Shown here: positions 24,408-34,187 of the stretch, in pieces
Layout: the number at the start of each line of letters is the position of its first letter
How positions within the stretch are numbered: position 1 is the first letter of the stretch
Assembly: GCA_903864275.1 (NCBI GenBank)
Contig: CAIPFE010000014.1
Location: 124,001 to 188,000 of the forward strand
Direction: 5' to 3'
Source of the DNA: an uncultured Mucilaginibacter sp.
Lineage (GTDB): Bacteria > Bacteroidota > Bacteroidia > Sphingobacteriales > Sphingobacteriaceae
DNA length: 64,000 nucleotides
The notes under the pieces: model-generated
The model's database searches: none
What the model was told of the DNA's origin: nothing
What the model saw: only the letters and a program-made list of their open reading frames with translations
Program-made: the position numbers and the translations under genes

Positions 24408-25250
24408 TCACCTCAATAGATCATTGATCTTCCCGTAGGGAATTGTTCGCTGTGCAAAGGTGAAGGTACCCTTATCGTGAATTTCCTCTGCCCCGTTAAG
24501 CAAAGCGCCATAAGCCGCTCGCGCAAAAGCCGAGCCCAGGCTTAGCCTTTTTACCCCAAGGGCAGCAATTTGGTCGAGCGAAAGATGGGCAATACCGGCA
24601 CTCAAAACAACATTTACCGGTTTGGGCGCTACAGCCTTTACAACGGCTTCAACCTCAGCAGGTGTGTTCAGGCCGGGTGCAAACAGCACATCAGCGCCGG
24701 CATCTGCAAAAGCCTCAAGCCGCCTGATGGTATCTTTAAGATCAGGGCGCCCGTGGATCAGGTTCTCGGCCCTCGCCGTCAATGTAAAGCGGAAAGACAG
24801 GCTTCGGGCGGCTTTTACGGCAACAATAACACGTTCCAGTGCCAAATCAAACGGGTAAATAGGATTCTCCGGGCGGCCTGTTGCATCCTCGATCGAGCCG
24901 CCAACCAGGCCTAAGGCAGCGGCAAGCAAAATGGTTTTAGAGCAAGTATCGGGGTCATCGCCATAGCAGTTTTCAAGGTCGCCGGCTACCGGGAGATCGG
25001 TTACAGCAACTATGGCGCGTGCGTTTTCCAATGCTTCCTCACGGGTAACAGCGCCCTCACCATCAGCTTTCCCGAGTGAATACGCTAACCCTGCGCTGGT
25101 AGTAGCCAGCGCCTTGAAGCCAATTGCGGCAAGCATTTTTGCCGAACCGGCATCCCACGGGTTTGGGATAACAAATATGCCCGAGTGTTCGTGAAGTGCC
25201 CTAAACGCCTGTCCTTTTGTTACTTGTTTATCAACCGATAATGCCGCCAT
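24408..25250 (-). CDS. Isocitrate lyase/PEP mutase superfamily enzyme
   Basis: The 280-residue protein has the PEP mutase/isocitrate lyase-like barrel. It shows PNPWDAGSAKMLAAIGFKAL, AYSLGKADGEG, and the magnesium-binding AGDLENCYGDDPD, then VGGSIEDATGRP. It lacks the KKCGH catalytic loop of isocitrate lyase. The family contains carboxyvinyl-phosphonate mutases, oxaloacetate hydrolases and 2-methylisocitrate lyase-like enzymes. The real reaction cannot be assigned from sequence. It converges with the UspA gene (22 bp apart). Confidence 0.8.
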   Translation of the reverse strand: MAALSVDKQVTKGQAFRALHEHSGIFVIPNPWDAGSAKMLAAIGFKALATTSAGLAYSLGKADGEGAVTREEALENARAIVAVTDLPVAGDLENCYGDDPDTCSKTILLAAALGLVGGSIEDATGRPENPIYPFDLALERVIVAVKAARSLSFRFTLTARAENLIHGRPDLKDTIRRLEAFADAGADVLFAPGLNTPAEVEAVVKAVAPKPVNVVLSAGIAHLSLDQIAALGVKRLSLGSAFARAAYGALLNGAEEIHDKGTFTFAQRTIPYGKINDLLR

Positions 25251-25329
25251 GTTGTATAATTATTAACCGGGTTTTTTGTAAAAGAAATAAATTATCGGGT
25301 AATTTAAAAACAAAAGCCATATTTCATTT

Positions 25330-27921
25330 TTAACCTTTAACCTTCCCCAAAATAACCACACGTTTACTGCCAGCTGTTAATACCTCAGGGCGTGTAAAAG
25401 GTATTGTTCCAGCATTTTTTAGTTCAACAGAAGTAAGTTTTAGTGTACCCGAATGCACAGTAAGCGTTACCTGGTTGTTTTCAACTTCGGCATTGCCCCA
25501 GGCATATCCATCCGACCAGAAATAATTCCCCGGAACGGAGGTAATGATAAATTTACCGGTCACCGCCGAATAATTGAATTGGCTGATGGCTATTATGGCC
25601 GACCAGCTTGCCATGGCCCTTGCATAGTGATTGCCGCATTCTTCTTCGTTAAACGGGTTCCTTTTGATCCCATCGAAGCGGTTGCGTACATCGGTCATCG
25701 TGTGCAGCGCGTCGGCAGGCATACCGGCGTAGATCATCCCGGTGGCGGCAGTATATTCAAGGCCGGTCCATGCTTCAAACGCATAAGAAAGCGGCACAGC
25801 GGGTCGTTTGGATGGATCGGGATAAGCGGTAAGCATTAAACCCGACTCTTTGCCTAACGCATAGGAGCGCATGTTATTAAAATGATCTTCGAACGAATGG
25901 ACATAATTATATTTAATAATGCTTTGCAAGGCTTTCTTAATGTGAGTTGAATCGGCAAGGTACCCCAGGCCGCAGATCAGCGCCATATTTTGCCCTACTA
26001 GCTGGTCAACGAGACAGCCCTCCCCTATTTGGAAATCGGGGTGACTAAGGTCCTTTGCGCCCATGCCGATCAGCAAACCGGGTGCGATTGCTTCTTTGCT
26101 GGTTACCGGTTCAACCTTTTGAATATAATACTCGCCGTTGAAAAGATTTGCATCTGTCCATTTACTGCCGCGGTGGAATAAATCGGTACAGGTAGCTTCA
26201 AATGCTGTGTCCTTCATGTGCCTGGCCATGACAGCGGCGGCTTTCAAAGCGCCGAGGTACCAGAATTCAATTTCGGGATTGGGGCCATAATATTCAATAT
26301 CCATGGTGTTGTGCTGGCAACCCTCCATAACACCGTCTTTATTGGCATCCCAGCCGCCGGGCACCCAGGCAAACGAGACTATTTTCTTTACGCCCGGCCA
26401 AACCTTCCTTAAAAATTCATCATCGCCTGATAATTGCCATTCGCGGTAAGTTTTCATTACCGTGCCCATTTGCCCGTCGGCAGCGGCGGCTTTCCAGTTC
26501 CCGTTTTTCTTTAAGGGCAGGCTAACACGGAAGCTCATCAGGCCGTCGCCGTCCCACAAGCCATAATTATACTCAACATTTCTCATTTTCGTAGCCAGCT
26601 CACCAAAAAGGAATGGCGTGGCCAACTCATAATTCCATACGTGCTCGCAATTACCATAGCATGAGCCCGTATTGGCGAATACACCTTCCCATCCAAAAAA
26701 ATTTCCATCTTTAGTACGGAAAGCTGTTTGCGACCGCAATGTGCTGGTATTAAATAAAGCCGCTTCTTTTACTACAGTCGGGTAGCTGCTGTTGGCAATC
26801 AGGGTTACAAAGTCAAGTGTTTTAGATTCAAGTTCGGGCAGTTCGGGCAATGTTTTTTCGGCCACATCCCAGGCGTCACTGTACAAAGTTGTATAGTAAT
26901 TGCCAACGGTTACCTTGTCGTCCCAATCCTTACGATTTGGAAAGTGCCAGGTAAGGAAAAACTCTATCTCTCTTGTCTCGTGGGGTACCAAAGTAAACGC
27001 TACCGACAAGCCGGCGCGGGGGCTGCTTACCTTTTCGCTAAAAACGGTATCACGGAACATCCCGTCGTCCGAAAAATCATCCCACATATCGTTCAAGTTG
27101 GCGTTCCAGCCTTTAGGGTCAAATTCGCTGCGGTAAGTAATTTTCCCTTTTTGAGTTGCAGAAGTTGTTAAGGCGATCGTACCCCATGCGCTGTCGTCGT
27201 TATCAACACCATCCGAACTCATATAAATACCCGCAAGCTGCGCTGTTCGTTTGAAAACATTTTTATTATGATTAGTGCCAAGCGGCACAATCGCCCTGTT
27301 AAAACTATTAAATTCAACTTTCGACCCATCCATACCCACACAGTTATCCAGCGAACCCCCGATGGCGACTGTCAGCGTTTGACCGGTAGTGTTGGTAACC
27401 TCGTAACGTATAACGGCTATGGGTATGCCGCTTGCAATCGCGTCGCCTGGGATAAAGGGGTTAAAGGTTTTTACCTTTACTGTTACGGGCATATCATCAT
27501 CCCGCAGGTTTACAGTTGCAAACGGGTAGGCGGCATCAAATGAAGCATTGCTGAACCGGGGCATGCCATGGCTTGGCGCATTGCTGCCTTCCGACCCGAT
27601 ATAGTCAGCAGCCGGTATCGGGCCCATCAGCGCTTTGCTGCGTTTATTTCCTGATGCATCTTTGGTATAGATCATGAAAAAAGGGGCTTGTTTGGGTGTT
27701 ACCGAACCGTAATAGCCCATAGCTGGCTTGTTCATTATTTCAACATCCCGCCATTGGCCGTTGCCGCCAATAGAGATGGTACCTGTGCCAATCCCGCCCA
27801 CGGGCATGGCAATTTTGTCGAGATGTGCCTGGTCGTAATGTTTTATTACCGGCCACGCAGGTATTTGTGCAAATACAGGTGCAGCAATAAACAGGCAAAG
27901 GATAACCGCCAGGATTTTCAT
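25330..27921 (-). CDS. GH116 family beta-glycosidase, secreted
   Basis: The 863-residue protein has a signal peptide (ILAVILCLFIAAPVFAQ), then a GH116 N-terminal beta domain with VGGIGTGTISIGGNGQWRDV, and a C-terminal (alpha/alpha)6 catalytic domain. The probable nucleophile Glu lies in YGNCEHVWNYELATP and the probable acid/base Asp in CQHNTMDIEYYGPN, by position relative to bacterial and GBA2-type enzymes. The family cleaves beta-glucosides, xylosides or N-acetylglucosaminides; specificity is not evident. It probably works in the periplasm or on the surface. It sits near an acetyltransferase gene on the same strand, with no visible SusCD pair nearby. Confidence 0.88.
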   Translation of the reverse strand: MKILAVILCLFIAAPVFAQIPAWPVIKHYDQAHLDKIAMPVGGIGTGTISIGGNGQWRDVEIMNKPAMGYYGSVTPKQAPFFMIYTKDASGNKRSKALMGPIPAADYIGSEGSNAPSHGMPRFSNASFDAAYPFATVNLRDDDMPVTVKVKTFNPFIPGDAIASGIPIAVIRYEVTNTTGQTLTVAIGGSLDNCVGMDGSKVEFNSFNRAIVPLGTNHNKNVFKRTAQLAGIYMSSDGVDNDDSAWGTIALTTSATQKGKITYRSEFDPKGWNANLNDMWDDFSDDGMFRDTVFSEKVSSPRAGLSVAFTLVPHETREIEFFLTWHFPNRKDWDDKVTVGNYYTTLYSDAWDVAEKTLPELPELESKTLDFVTLIANSSYPTVVKEAALFNTSTLRSQTAFRTKDGNFFGWEGVFANTGSCYGNCEHVWNYELATPFLFGELATKMRNVEYNYGLWDGDGLMSFRVSLPLKKNGNWKAAAADGQMGTVMKTYREWQLSGDDEFLRKVWPGVKKIVSFAWVPGGWDANKDGVMEGCQHNTMDIEYYGPNPEIEFWYLGALKAAAVMARHMKDTAFEATCTDLFHRGSKWTDANLFNGEYYIQKVEPVTSKEAIAPGLLIGMGAKDLSHPDFQIGEGCLVDQLVGQNMALICGLGYLADSTHIKKALQSIIKYNYVHSFEDHFNNMRSYALGKESGLMLTAYPDPSKRPAVPLSYAFEAWTGLEYTAATGMIYAGMPADALHTMTDVRNRFDGIKRNPFNEEECGNHYARAMASWSAIIAISQFNYSAVTGKFIITSVPGNYFWSDGYAWGNAEVENNQVTLTVHSGTLKLTSVELKNAGTIPFTRPEVLTAGSKRVVILGKVKG

Positions 27922-28002
27922 ATTTAATTTATAACTGGTTGAGGAATATAATGTTGAAGTTACGGTTTTTTTGAAACAATGGGGCGTCGTTGTCCAATTT
28001 GT

Positions 28003-28557
28003 TCAAATAGTTTTGATGACCCTGCACGGGTTACCAGCTGCAAAAACACCCGGCGGAATGTCGCGGGTTACTACACTTCCTGTGCCTATTACCGCCCCAT
28101 CGCCGATGCTTACGCCAGGACAAACAATTACACCAGCGCCCAGCCAAACCCTATGGCCAATAGTTATCGGCATGCCAAGCTCAGTACCCGAAAAATTCCG
28201 CTCACGTGCATCCAGGCTATGGGTAGCGGTTAACAATTGCACTTTAGGTCCGCACATCACGTTATCCCCTATAATCACGGGAGCCACATCTAAAATTACA
28301 CAATCAAAATTCATATAAAAATCCTTCCCAACAGCCATGTTATAACCGTAATCGCAGTAAAAAGGGGGCTCGATCCAACTCCCGCTACCCATTTTTCCGA
28401 GAATTTGCTGTAACAGTTCAATTTGCTCATCAGCGCTATGAACACCCACCTGGTTATACTTTCCTAATAACTTTCTTACAGCGGCGCGTTGTTTAACAAG
28501 TTCGGGATCCTTGGCGCGGTAAGGCAAGCCCCTGATCATTTTATCTTTTTCTGTCAT
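28003..28557 (-). CDS. Sugar O-acetyltransferase (maltose/galactoside acetyltransferase type)
   Basis: The 184-residue protein begins with the Mac-type helical cap (KDKMIRGLPYRAKDPELVKQ) and continues with left-handed beta-helix hexapeptides: PPFYCDYGYNMAVGKDFYMN, and then GVSIGDGAVIGTGSVVTRDI and FAAGNPCRVIK. The catalytic His lies in LLTATHSLD. Members transfer acetyl groups from acetyl-CoA to sugar hydroxyls. It is downstream of the DUF4403 gene and upstream of the GH116 gene on the same strand, with short spacers. Confidence 0.88.
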   Translation of the reverse strand: MTEKDKMIRGLPYRAKDPELVKQRAAVRKLLGKYNQVGVHSADEQIELLQQILGKMGSGSWIEPPFYCDYGYNMAVGKDFYMNFDCVILDVAPVIIGDNVMCGPKVQLLTATHSLDARERNFSGTELGMPITIGHRVWLGAGVIVCPGVSIGDGAVIGTGSVVTRDIPPGVFAAGNPCRVIKTI

Positions 28558-28636
28558 GGAGGAATTAGAGTTACCTAAAAAATATGTTTTAAATATATTG
28601 ATAATTTATGCAGGAATTGAACCGAACTCCCACAGT

Positions 28637-30052
28637 TCATTTAGCCTGCATCACCACGTTGACCTTAATTTGCCCGGTGAACAGGGTTCGGATGATCAGT
28701 TTTTCACGCGTTGGGTAAATAGCCTGAATATCAAGGTCCTTTATGGCAACCTCCGATCTGATATTATTGCCAAGGTCACGACTGAGTTCTTTCTGCAGCC
28801 TGGCCTTACTATCGGCTATAAATTTCGAAAAGTTGTAGGTGGCCCGGCGACGTATCATATCAGTTATTTTACCGTTGAACATCCATTTGGCGGCTTTAAG
28901 CATCCAGGTTTTGGTGTGCAGGTCGAAACTCAGATCCGGAAAAGACAACTCATGGTTTGCCTGGTCATAGGTTGGCGTACCAACCAGGTATATTGTGCCC
29001 ATACTGGTCCCTTTAAAATCCACCTGCAAAACTATCTGTTTGCCAATGCCGTAAACTTTGGTATTATCTACAATAAATTCGTCACCCGCAATCTTAATAC
29101 TTTGGCCGGCCAGCTGCTGATTTACAATATTTGTTAAATGATCGTAATTCTCCAACAGATCCAGGTAGACATTGAAGCCGTTCGCGGGCACATAAGTAGT
29201 TAAATTCGGCAATGGTTTTGGCGATGGCGCGCTGCTTACCATAGTTACAACCGGTTTTGCCGATAAGCCCACCGAGAAATTAAGCGTGGAACCGTTTAAA
29301 CTAAAACTGCTTAACCTTACCGATTGCGGATTAACAGCAAGATACCCCACGTCGCCCAGCTTAAATTCGGTTGAAATGCTCTGCCATAATTGTTCAACCA
29401 TTGGTTTAATATCATAAGCTGCTATTTTCGCATCAACCTGCTTACCTAAATCGTTCAATGGGCTGCTGATAAACTGTATCAGCCGGTCAGTAACATCAAT
29501 GTGCCCGAGGAATACGTTGCACCTGTCAATAGGATTGGGTGCCGGGTACAAAATTGTTTTGGAGCGTAAATGATAATCGGGCATCACATTGATGGTCGAC
29601 TGATAGGATATCTCCATTCTTCTCGGCGGTTCATCCCCCATACCACATTGCGCCGACACAGTTGGCACAAGGCACTGCGGCCCCGAACCTAAAAGGGAAG
29701 TACATTTAGCACAATAAGCCGCATTGAAGCTATAGCTTCCGGTAAATTTCAAGCTCACCACATTATTGATGCCGGTGATTGCGAACGGCGTCCGCGTAAA
29801 CGTATAAGTGTATCTTAAACCCTCGCACGGCTGCTGGTTGTCTGCATATTTTACCGGCACCGAATTTTCTGCCTGGATAAAATAACTTTTGAGATCAACG
29901 TTAACCGGTACCTCGACAGTTGAAACAGGTTGAATAATTTTGGGGACAGCAACCTCCATATTGTCGGGCGCTATCGGTTTTAGTGTTTTGCAGGAATAAA
30001 ATAAAATAGGCAGTACGACCGCGATAAAAAAGCGAAGTGCATTAAGTTTCAT
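28637..30052 (-). CDS. DUF4403 family lipoprotein
   Basis: I take the ATG at 30050-30052, which gives a lipoprotein signal (MKLNALRFFIAVVLPILFYSC) with a Cys in the lipobox. A longer frame to 30088 lacks this advantage. The 471-residue mature protein has a repeated, beta-rich two-half structure with YQSTINVMPDYHLRSKT and TKTWMLKAAKWMFNGKITD near the ends. It fits the DUF4403 family of Bacteroidota envelope proteins. The shape resembles lipid-binding tubular folds (my inference). Function is unknown. Confidence 0.75.
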   Translation of the reverse strand: MKLNALRFFIAVVLPILFYSCKTLKPIAPDNMEVAVPKIIQPVSTVEVPVNVDLKSYFIQAENSVPVKYADNQQPCEGLRYTYTFTRTPFAITGINNVVSLKFTGSYSFNAAYCAKCTSLLGSGPQCLVPTVSAQCGMGDEPPRRMEISYQSTINVMPDYHLRSKTILYPAPNPIDRCNVFLGHIDVTDRLIQFISSPLNDLGKQVDAKIAAYDIKPMVEQLWQSISTEFKLGDVGYLAVNPQSVRLSSFSLNGSTLNFSVGLSAKPVVTMVSSAPSPKPLPNLTTYVPANGFNVYLDLLENYDHLTNIVNQQLAGQSIKIAGDEFIVDNTKVYGIGKQIVLQVDFKGTSMGTIYLVGTPTYDQANHELSFPDLSFDLHTKTWMLKAAKWMFNGKITDMIRRRATYNFSKFIADSKARLQKELSRDLGNNIRSEVAIKDLDIQAIYPTREKLIIRTLFTGQIKVNVVMQAK

Positions 30053-30221
30053 ATTGAGGGGCCAATTTACCCGTACCTTGCAAACCACTGCGCCGGTTCA
30101 ACGGGCAGTAAAAGTAATAAAGCTTTCTGGTTGTCATCAGAACTGACATATTTTTTTGTAATTAAAACTTAATAATAATACCTTTATTGAGATTTAAATC
30201 CCCTCTTAACCTTATTGTATC

Positions 30222-31409
30222 ATGGCAGCAAAAAATTTAACCCCGGAACAGCTTACCGCTTATCAAAATTTAAATATCGATCCCAAAAACAGGATAATTG
30301 TTAGCTTAGACGGCGGCGGCATAAGAGGCATCTTAACATTACAGTTACTCAAAAAAATGGAGGAAATTGCAGGCCTGGGATTGAACCAGTTTTGCGACCT
30401 TTTTGCCGGCACCTCAACCGGAGGTATTATTGCCGGCCTGCTTGCCAGCGGCCACTCTGCAGTTGAAATTGAACAGCTATATATACAACTGGTTTCGAAA
30501 GTGTTTTTGAAAAGGGGATTACTTGCAAACAGGTTTTTAGACCCGCCCAATTACGATAAAAAAAATTACCGGTCATCGCTAAAACAGGTTGTGGGCGATA
30601 AAACATTGAGCCAGGTGTGTACAGAGAATAAGGTTGATATTTTTATCACGTCGAAGGACATGACTGATAATGAAGAAACTTTTTTTACCTGTTTTAATAC
30701 CGCCGATGGCGTAAAGGGCACTTACCAGGATGCCTTATTGAGAACCGTGATGGAAGCAACCATGAGCGCCCCAACCTATTTTAGCCCGCTCGAAAGGTTT
30801 ATTGACGGGGGTACAACTACTTACAATAATCCATCGTTAGCGGCATTGATGGAAGCAGTGCAATATGACGGTGCCGGGAAATATAATTTGCCGGATATTA
30901 CCTTGTTTAGCCTGGGTACCGGGAAGTTGGTAAAATCAGTTTCGCCTGCAGACGGCGCCAACCCTAAAGGGATCGACGCCTACTTTTGGCTGAATTTTGT
31001 AATGGATGAGTCGAGCCAGGACGCCAGCTCGATGCAAAATGACCTGTTTAGGGCCGGAATTATGAAACTTGATTTCAGGCGGTTCCAAATTTCTTTTGAC
31101 ACAGGGTCAATACAAAAACTTCCCGACAGGGATATCTCTTCTATCCACTATACCAATGCAAACTGGCTACGGGACTTGACAGATGACGATCTGCAGCATG
31201 TGGAGATGGATGATGTAAGCAAATTTGACCTTATGAAAGAAATCGGGGAAGCCATGGTGGATTATATTATGCTTGAAAATAAGTTCAAAGCCGACCTGAA
31301 CAATACGCCTACTAAAAGAGACGAATTGGTTACCGCTTTTGAAAATATTGCCCGGATAAAAACAATGGTTTCCGATCCCACCTGGATTGATAATGAACCG
31401 TCGAGTTAA
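30222..31409 (+). CDS. Patatin-like phospholipase
   Basis: The 395-residue protein has the patatin fold with a Ser-Asp dyad. An oxyanion-hole glycine loop is in LDGGGIRGILTLQLLKK, the nucleophile elbow G-T-S-T-G is in FAGTSTGGIIAG, and the catalytic Asp is in FIDGGTTTYNNPSLAAL. It should hydrolyse acyl chains of phospholipids. It lacks a signal peptide, so it acts in the cytosol. Patatins of similar size act as CBASS effectors (CapV), but no nucleotide cyclase, NucC or HORMA gene is near. It is best called a stand-alone lipase. Confidence 0.88.
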   Translation: MAAKNLTPEQLTAYQNLNIDPKNRIIVSLDGGGIRGILTLQLLKKMEEIAGLGLNQFCDLFAGTSTGGIIAGLLASGHSAVEIEQLYIQLVSKVFLKRGLLANRFLDPPNYDKKNYRSSLKQVVGDKTLSQVCTENKVDIFITSKDMTDNEETFFTCFNTADGVKGTYQDALLRTVMEATMSAPTYFSPLERFIDGGTTTYNNPSLAALMEAVQYDGAGKYNLPDITLFSLGTGKLVKSVSPADGANPKGIDAYFWLNFVMDESSQDASSMQNDLFRAGIMKLDFRRFQISFDTGSIQKLPDRDISSIHYTNANWLRDLTDDDLQHVEMDDVSKFDLMKEIGEAMVDYIMLENKFKADLNNTPTKRDELVTAFENIARIKTMVSDPTWIDNEPSS

Positions 31410-31481
31410 AGTTATGCTTCGATAACCAAATAAAACTTCCCGTTTCCGCAGTATCCCTGAAAGGGACTTGCGCTGAATAAT

Positions 31482-32702
31482 TCAGGGGAAAAAAGCAGGT
31501 TTTTTATTTGTTCCCCTTAGGGTACAATCCGCGCATTGCCTTTCTGTGGCTGTATATCCTGTTGGCGGCTGGCCCGGCAGTCCAATTGGTGCAACCGGGA
31601 CAAGCGGTAGCGAGGTGGTTCCTTTAAAAAAGCTGCTGCTCAAATAATTAATATATTCATCTACCTCGTTGAACCCCCCAACACCATATGAACAACATTC
31701 GTGCGGAGGAACACCGATCATGAAAATAGTACAACCGGGATAAAATGGAATGGCCGCCCAACTCGGTAATTGCGCGGTTGTAATAAATATCCGCTGTTTT
31801 GTTGTAGCGCCAACGCCAATATAGCCGATAACCGGCTCGGCCGGGTTGCTAACACACGTTATATTCCCATTGATTTGCGAAGGTTCCGCATCAAAAATAC
31901 CCCCTAATCCTTGCGAGGTCAGCCTAACGTTTTTATAAAAATTATAGCCATCCGCTGTTAAAGCATATTGCGTTACCAGGATGCTGTAAGTAGTCTCCAG
32001 CTTCTCGGCCGTAGAAACTACCTGGGTAACCGGCGCCTTAAGGATAACATCTTTTGACAACTTTGCCGAAGAACCTAAAATAATATTACTTGAAGTATCA
32101 CTTTGCCAGCAGTCGGTAATATCCATTTTAGCATTCCTTGGCAATATGGTATCGCCATTTGTATAGCAGCATGAACTGAAACTTGCGTGAAATGCCCATG
32201 TTTCGTTATATGTCCACCGATAATAAAGCACTTTGCCGCTGGGGTCATGCGTGTTTACATAAATATTTACCCCCGGCACATTAAGCGCACCCTTTGTATC
32301 CCAGCTAACGCTGTCAATGGCTGGAGAGTTTAATTCTGTCATATAAGCCGACTGGTATTGTTTATTATCGGTCGTTTTTATACTCAAACGGTATTGGTGC
32401 GCATTATCCAGGTTTAAACCTGCACATGAATATTTGCCATTACCCATTTCTGTTAAAGGATAAAAAGTGCCCTGATCGCCCTGTACGGATACTACAGCAT
32501 GTAGTTCCGAGCTGATCTGCGCGTTGCTTGAGATATTAATGGTGCGGCTGAGTTTAATAAACGTTGAATCGGCGCCGCTGTTAATTGTACCTTCCACAAC
32601 CAGGTAACCATTCGGCTTAGTGATGGCAGGCGGATCGTACGGTTTTCTGCAACTTATAGCAGCAATAGCAGCCAGCAACAACAAGGTAATACTTTTCTTC
32701 AT
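31482..32702 (-). CDS. DUF4249 family lipoprotein
   Basis: The ATG at 32700-32702 gives a clear lipoprotein signal, MKKSITLLLLAAIAAISCRK, so I prefer it to an earlier frame start at 32771. The 406-residue protein has NGYLVVEGTINSGADSTFIK, LSIKTTDNKQYQSAYM and a late cluster of Cys (TERQCADCTLRGT). This fits DUF4249. Members usually follow a TonB-dependent receptor and are thought to sit on the outer surface. Here no receptor gene is adjacent, so it is an orphan. Confidence 0.78.
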   Translation of the reverse strand: MKKSITLLLLAAIAAISCRKPYDPPAITKPNGYLVVEGTINSGADSTFIKLSRTINISSNAQISSELHAVVSVQGDQGTFYPLTEMGNGKYSCAGLNLDNAHQYRLSIKTTDNKQYQSAYMTELNSPAIDSVSWDTKGALNVPGVNIYVNTHDPSGKVLYYRWTYNETWAFHASFSSCCYTNGDTILPRNAKMDITDCWQSDTSSNIILGSSAKLSKDVILKAPVTQVVSTAEKLETTYSILVTQYALTADGYNFYKNVRLTSQGLGGIFDAEPSQINGNITCVSNPAEPVIGYIGVGATTKQRIFITTAQLPSWAAIPFYPGCTIFMIGVPPHECCSYGVGGFNEVDEYINYLSSSFFKGTTSLPLVPVAPIGLPGQPPTGYTATERQCADCTLRGTNKKPAFFP

Positions 32703-32981
32703 AATCAGGCTTGATAGCATAAATGTATAGAAATTTTGGTGAACGTCAAGTAAGGATAGAGTGCAAACCAAATTGTCGCTAAATATATCAGAGCCGTTTA
32801 ACTGAATTTTGGGCTCCAGCCCGGTTTTGATGTTACGGAATAAATGTTAAATTTGTTAGCATAATATATCTGTAGACGATGGCGTCCGGACGATGGCATA
32901 ATTCTACACGATTTGTTATTAAGCGTAAAGCTAAATTCCGGTAACGAGAGCCGGGCGTTTTTTAATAACCAAAGCAAATCA

Positions 32982-33027
32982 GGATAATTGTCCTAAGGAG
33001 TCAGCTGACGATTCAGGACAATAATCC
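32982..33027. repeat. Nested inverted repeat before the first NHL gene
   Basis: GGATAATTGTCCT (32982-32994) is complementary in 12 of 13 bases to AGGACAATAATCC (33015-33027). Centred between them is the perfect 10-bp palindrome GTCAGCTGAC (33000-33009). The structure ends 15 bp before the ATG at 33043. It could be an operator, or a 5' UTR hairpin if transcription starts upstream. It does not occur before the second NHL gene. Confidence 0.7.
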
Positions 33028-33042
33028 AAAAACGATATTTAG

Positions 33043-34059
33043 ATGAAAAGAATTTTGTTTTTGTTGTTAATAACAACATTACTCGTCACGTCCTGTGCGA
33101 AGAAAAAAGGCCCGGATCCGATTAACATTGACACCACAACCCCACGTGTAATAGTCACCGTGAGCACGTTTGCCGGCAGCGGTAACCGGGGTTCCGCCGA
33201 TGGCACAGGGGCCGCCGCATCTTTTTTCCAGCCAACCGGTTTAGTGGCAGATGCTGCAGGGAATGTTTATGTCGCCGACCTGGGGAATGACCTGATCCGT
33301 AAAATAAGCGCAAGCGGGGTAGTTACCACGATAGCCGGCACCGGCGTCCAGGGTTTTGCAAATGGTACAGGCAGAGCTGCGGCTTTTTTCGAACCCTCGG
33401 GTTTGGCGATGGATGGTGCCGGGAACCTGTTTGTTGCCGATTATGGAAATAACCAGATACGTAAGATAAGCCCGGCCGGGGTCGTAACTACTTTTGCCGG
33501 CAGCGGTGCCATAGGGTCGGCTGATGGTACAGGCACTGGCGCTTCTTTTTATGTTCCCACTGGGGTAGCATTAGACGCTGTAGGGAACTTGTATGTTGTT
33601 GATTTTGGGAATAGCCATATTCGTAAAATAAGTCCTGCCGGGGTAGTTTCCACGCTTGGAGAAGGTGCCGGAACGCCCGGTGGATTTAGCGGTCCGACTG
33701 GAATAAGTATAGGCGCTAATGGCAATATTTACATAGCCGATTATGGAAACAACCGGATCAAGGTGATAAATTCGAGCGGTGTAATTACGTCAATAGCTTA
33801 TTTTGATGGCCCTACGGGGTTAGCTGCGGCAGCCAGTGGGAATATTTATGTCGCATTGCCAGGGCTTAACCAGGTAGCACAGATAAATTCGATCGGCGCC
33901 TTGTCTGTGTTCGCCGGCACTGGTGACCCCGGAGCCGATAATGGCGATGCTGTTACTTCGTCCTTTTTTCAACCATTTGGCGTATGTACAGATGCTGCGG
34001 GAAACATTTATGTGGCCGATTCGGGCAATAACCTGATCCGTAAAATTGTTATACATTGA
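33043..34059 (+). CDS. NHL-repeat lipoprotein, copy 1
   Basis: The 338-residue protein has a lipoprotein signal (MKRILFLLLITTLLVTSCAK) and about six repeats of about 50 residues built on AGNVYVADLGNDLIRKIS-type blades, followed by a G-x-G-x3-ADGTGAAASFFQPTGL linker. This is an NHL beta-propeller. Such domains bind proteins or, in some enzymes, hold substrates; no catalytic residues were seen. The neighbouring gene is a paralogue. It is probably an outer-membrane lipoprotein. Confidence 0.85.
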   Translation: MKRILFLLLITTLLVTSCAKKKGPDPINIDTTTPRVIVTVSTFAGSGNRGSADGTGAAASFFQPTGLVADAAGNVYVADLGNDLIRKISASGVVTTIAGTGVQGFANGTGRAAAFFEPSGLAMDGAGNLFVADYGNNQIRKISPAGVVTTFAGSGAIGSADGTGTGASFYVPTGVALDAVGNLYVVDFGNSHIRKISPAGVVSTLGEGAGTPGGFSGPTGISIGANGNIYIADYGNNRIKVINSSGVITSIAYFDGPTGLAAAASGNIYVALPGLNQVAQINSIGALSVFAGTGDPGADNGDAVTSSFFQPFGVCTDAAGNIYVADSGNNLIRKIVIH

Positions 34060-34187
34060 ATACAAAATAATTTTATTATACGTTTAGTGATCAGAATTAA
34101 ATCCCCAAAAAATTGGTTTTAGTGTTAGGTCGTGCAGAAAGTTATCGGGATGATTTGACACCGGCCTAATGATCCTTTAAGAATAAA

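Noticed and set aside
30222..31409. CBASS-like defence locus around the patatin
   Set aside because: No CD-NTase, Cap2-4 or HORMA/TRIP13 gene is nearby; the neighbours are envelope proteins.
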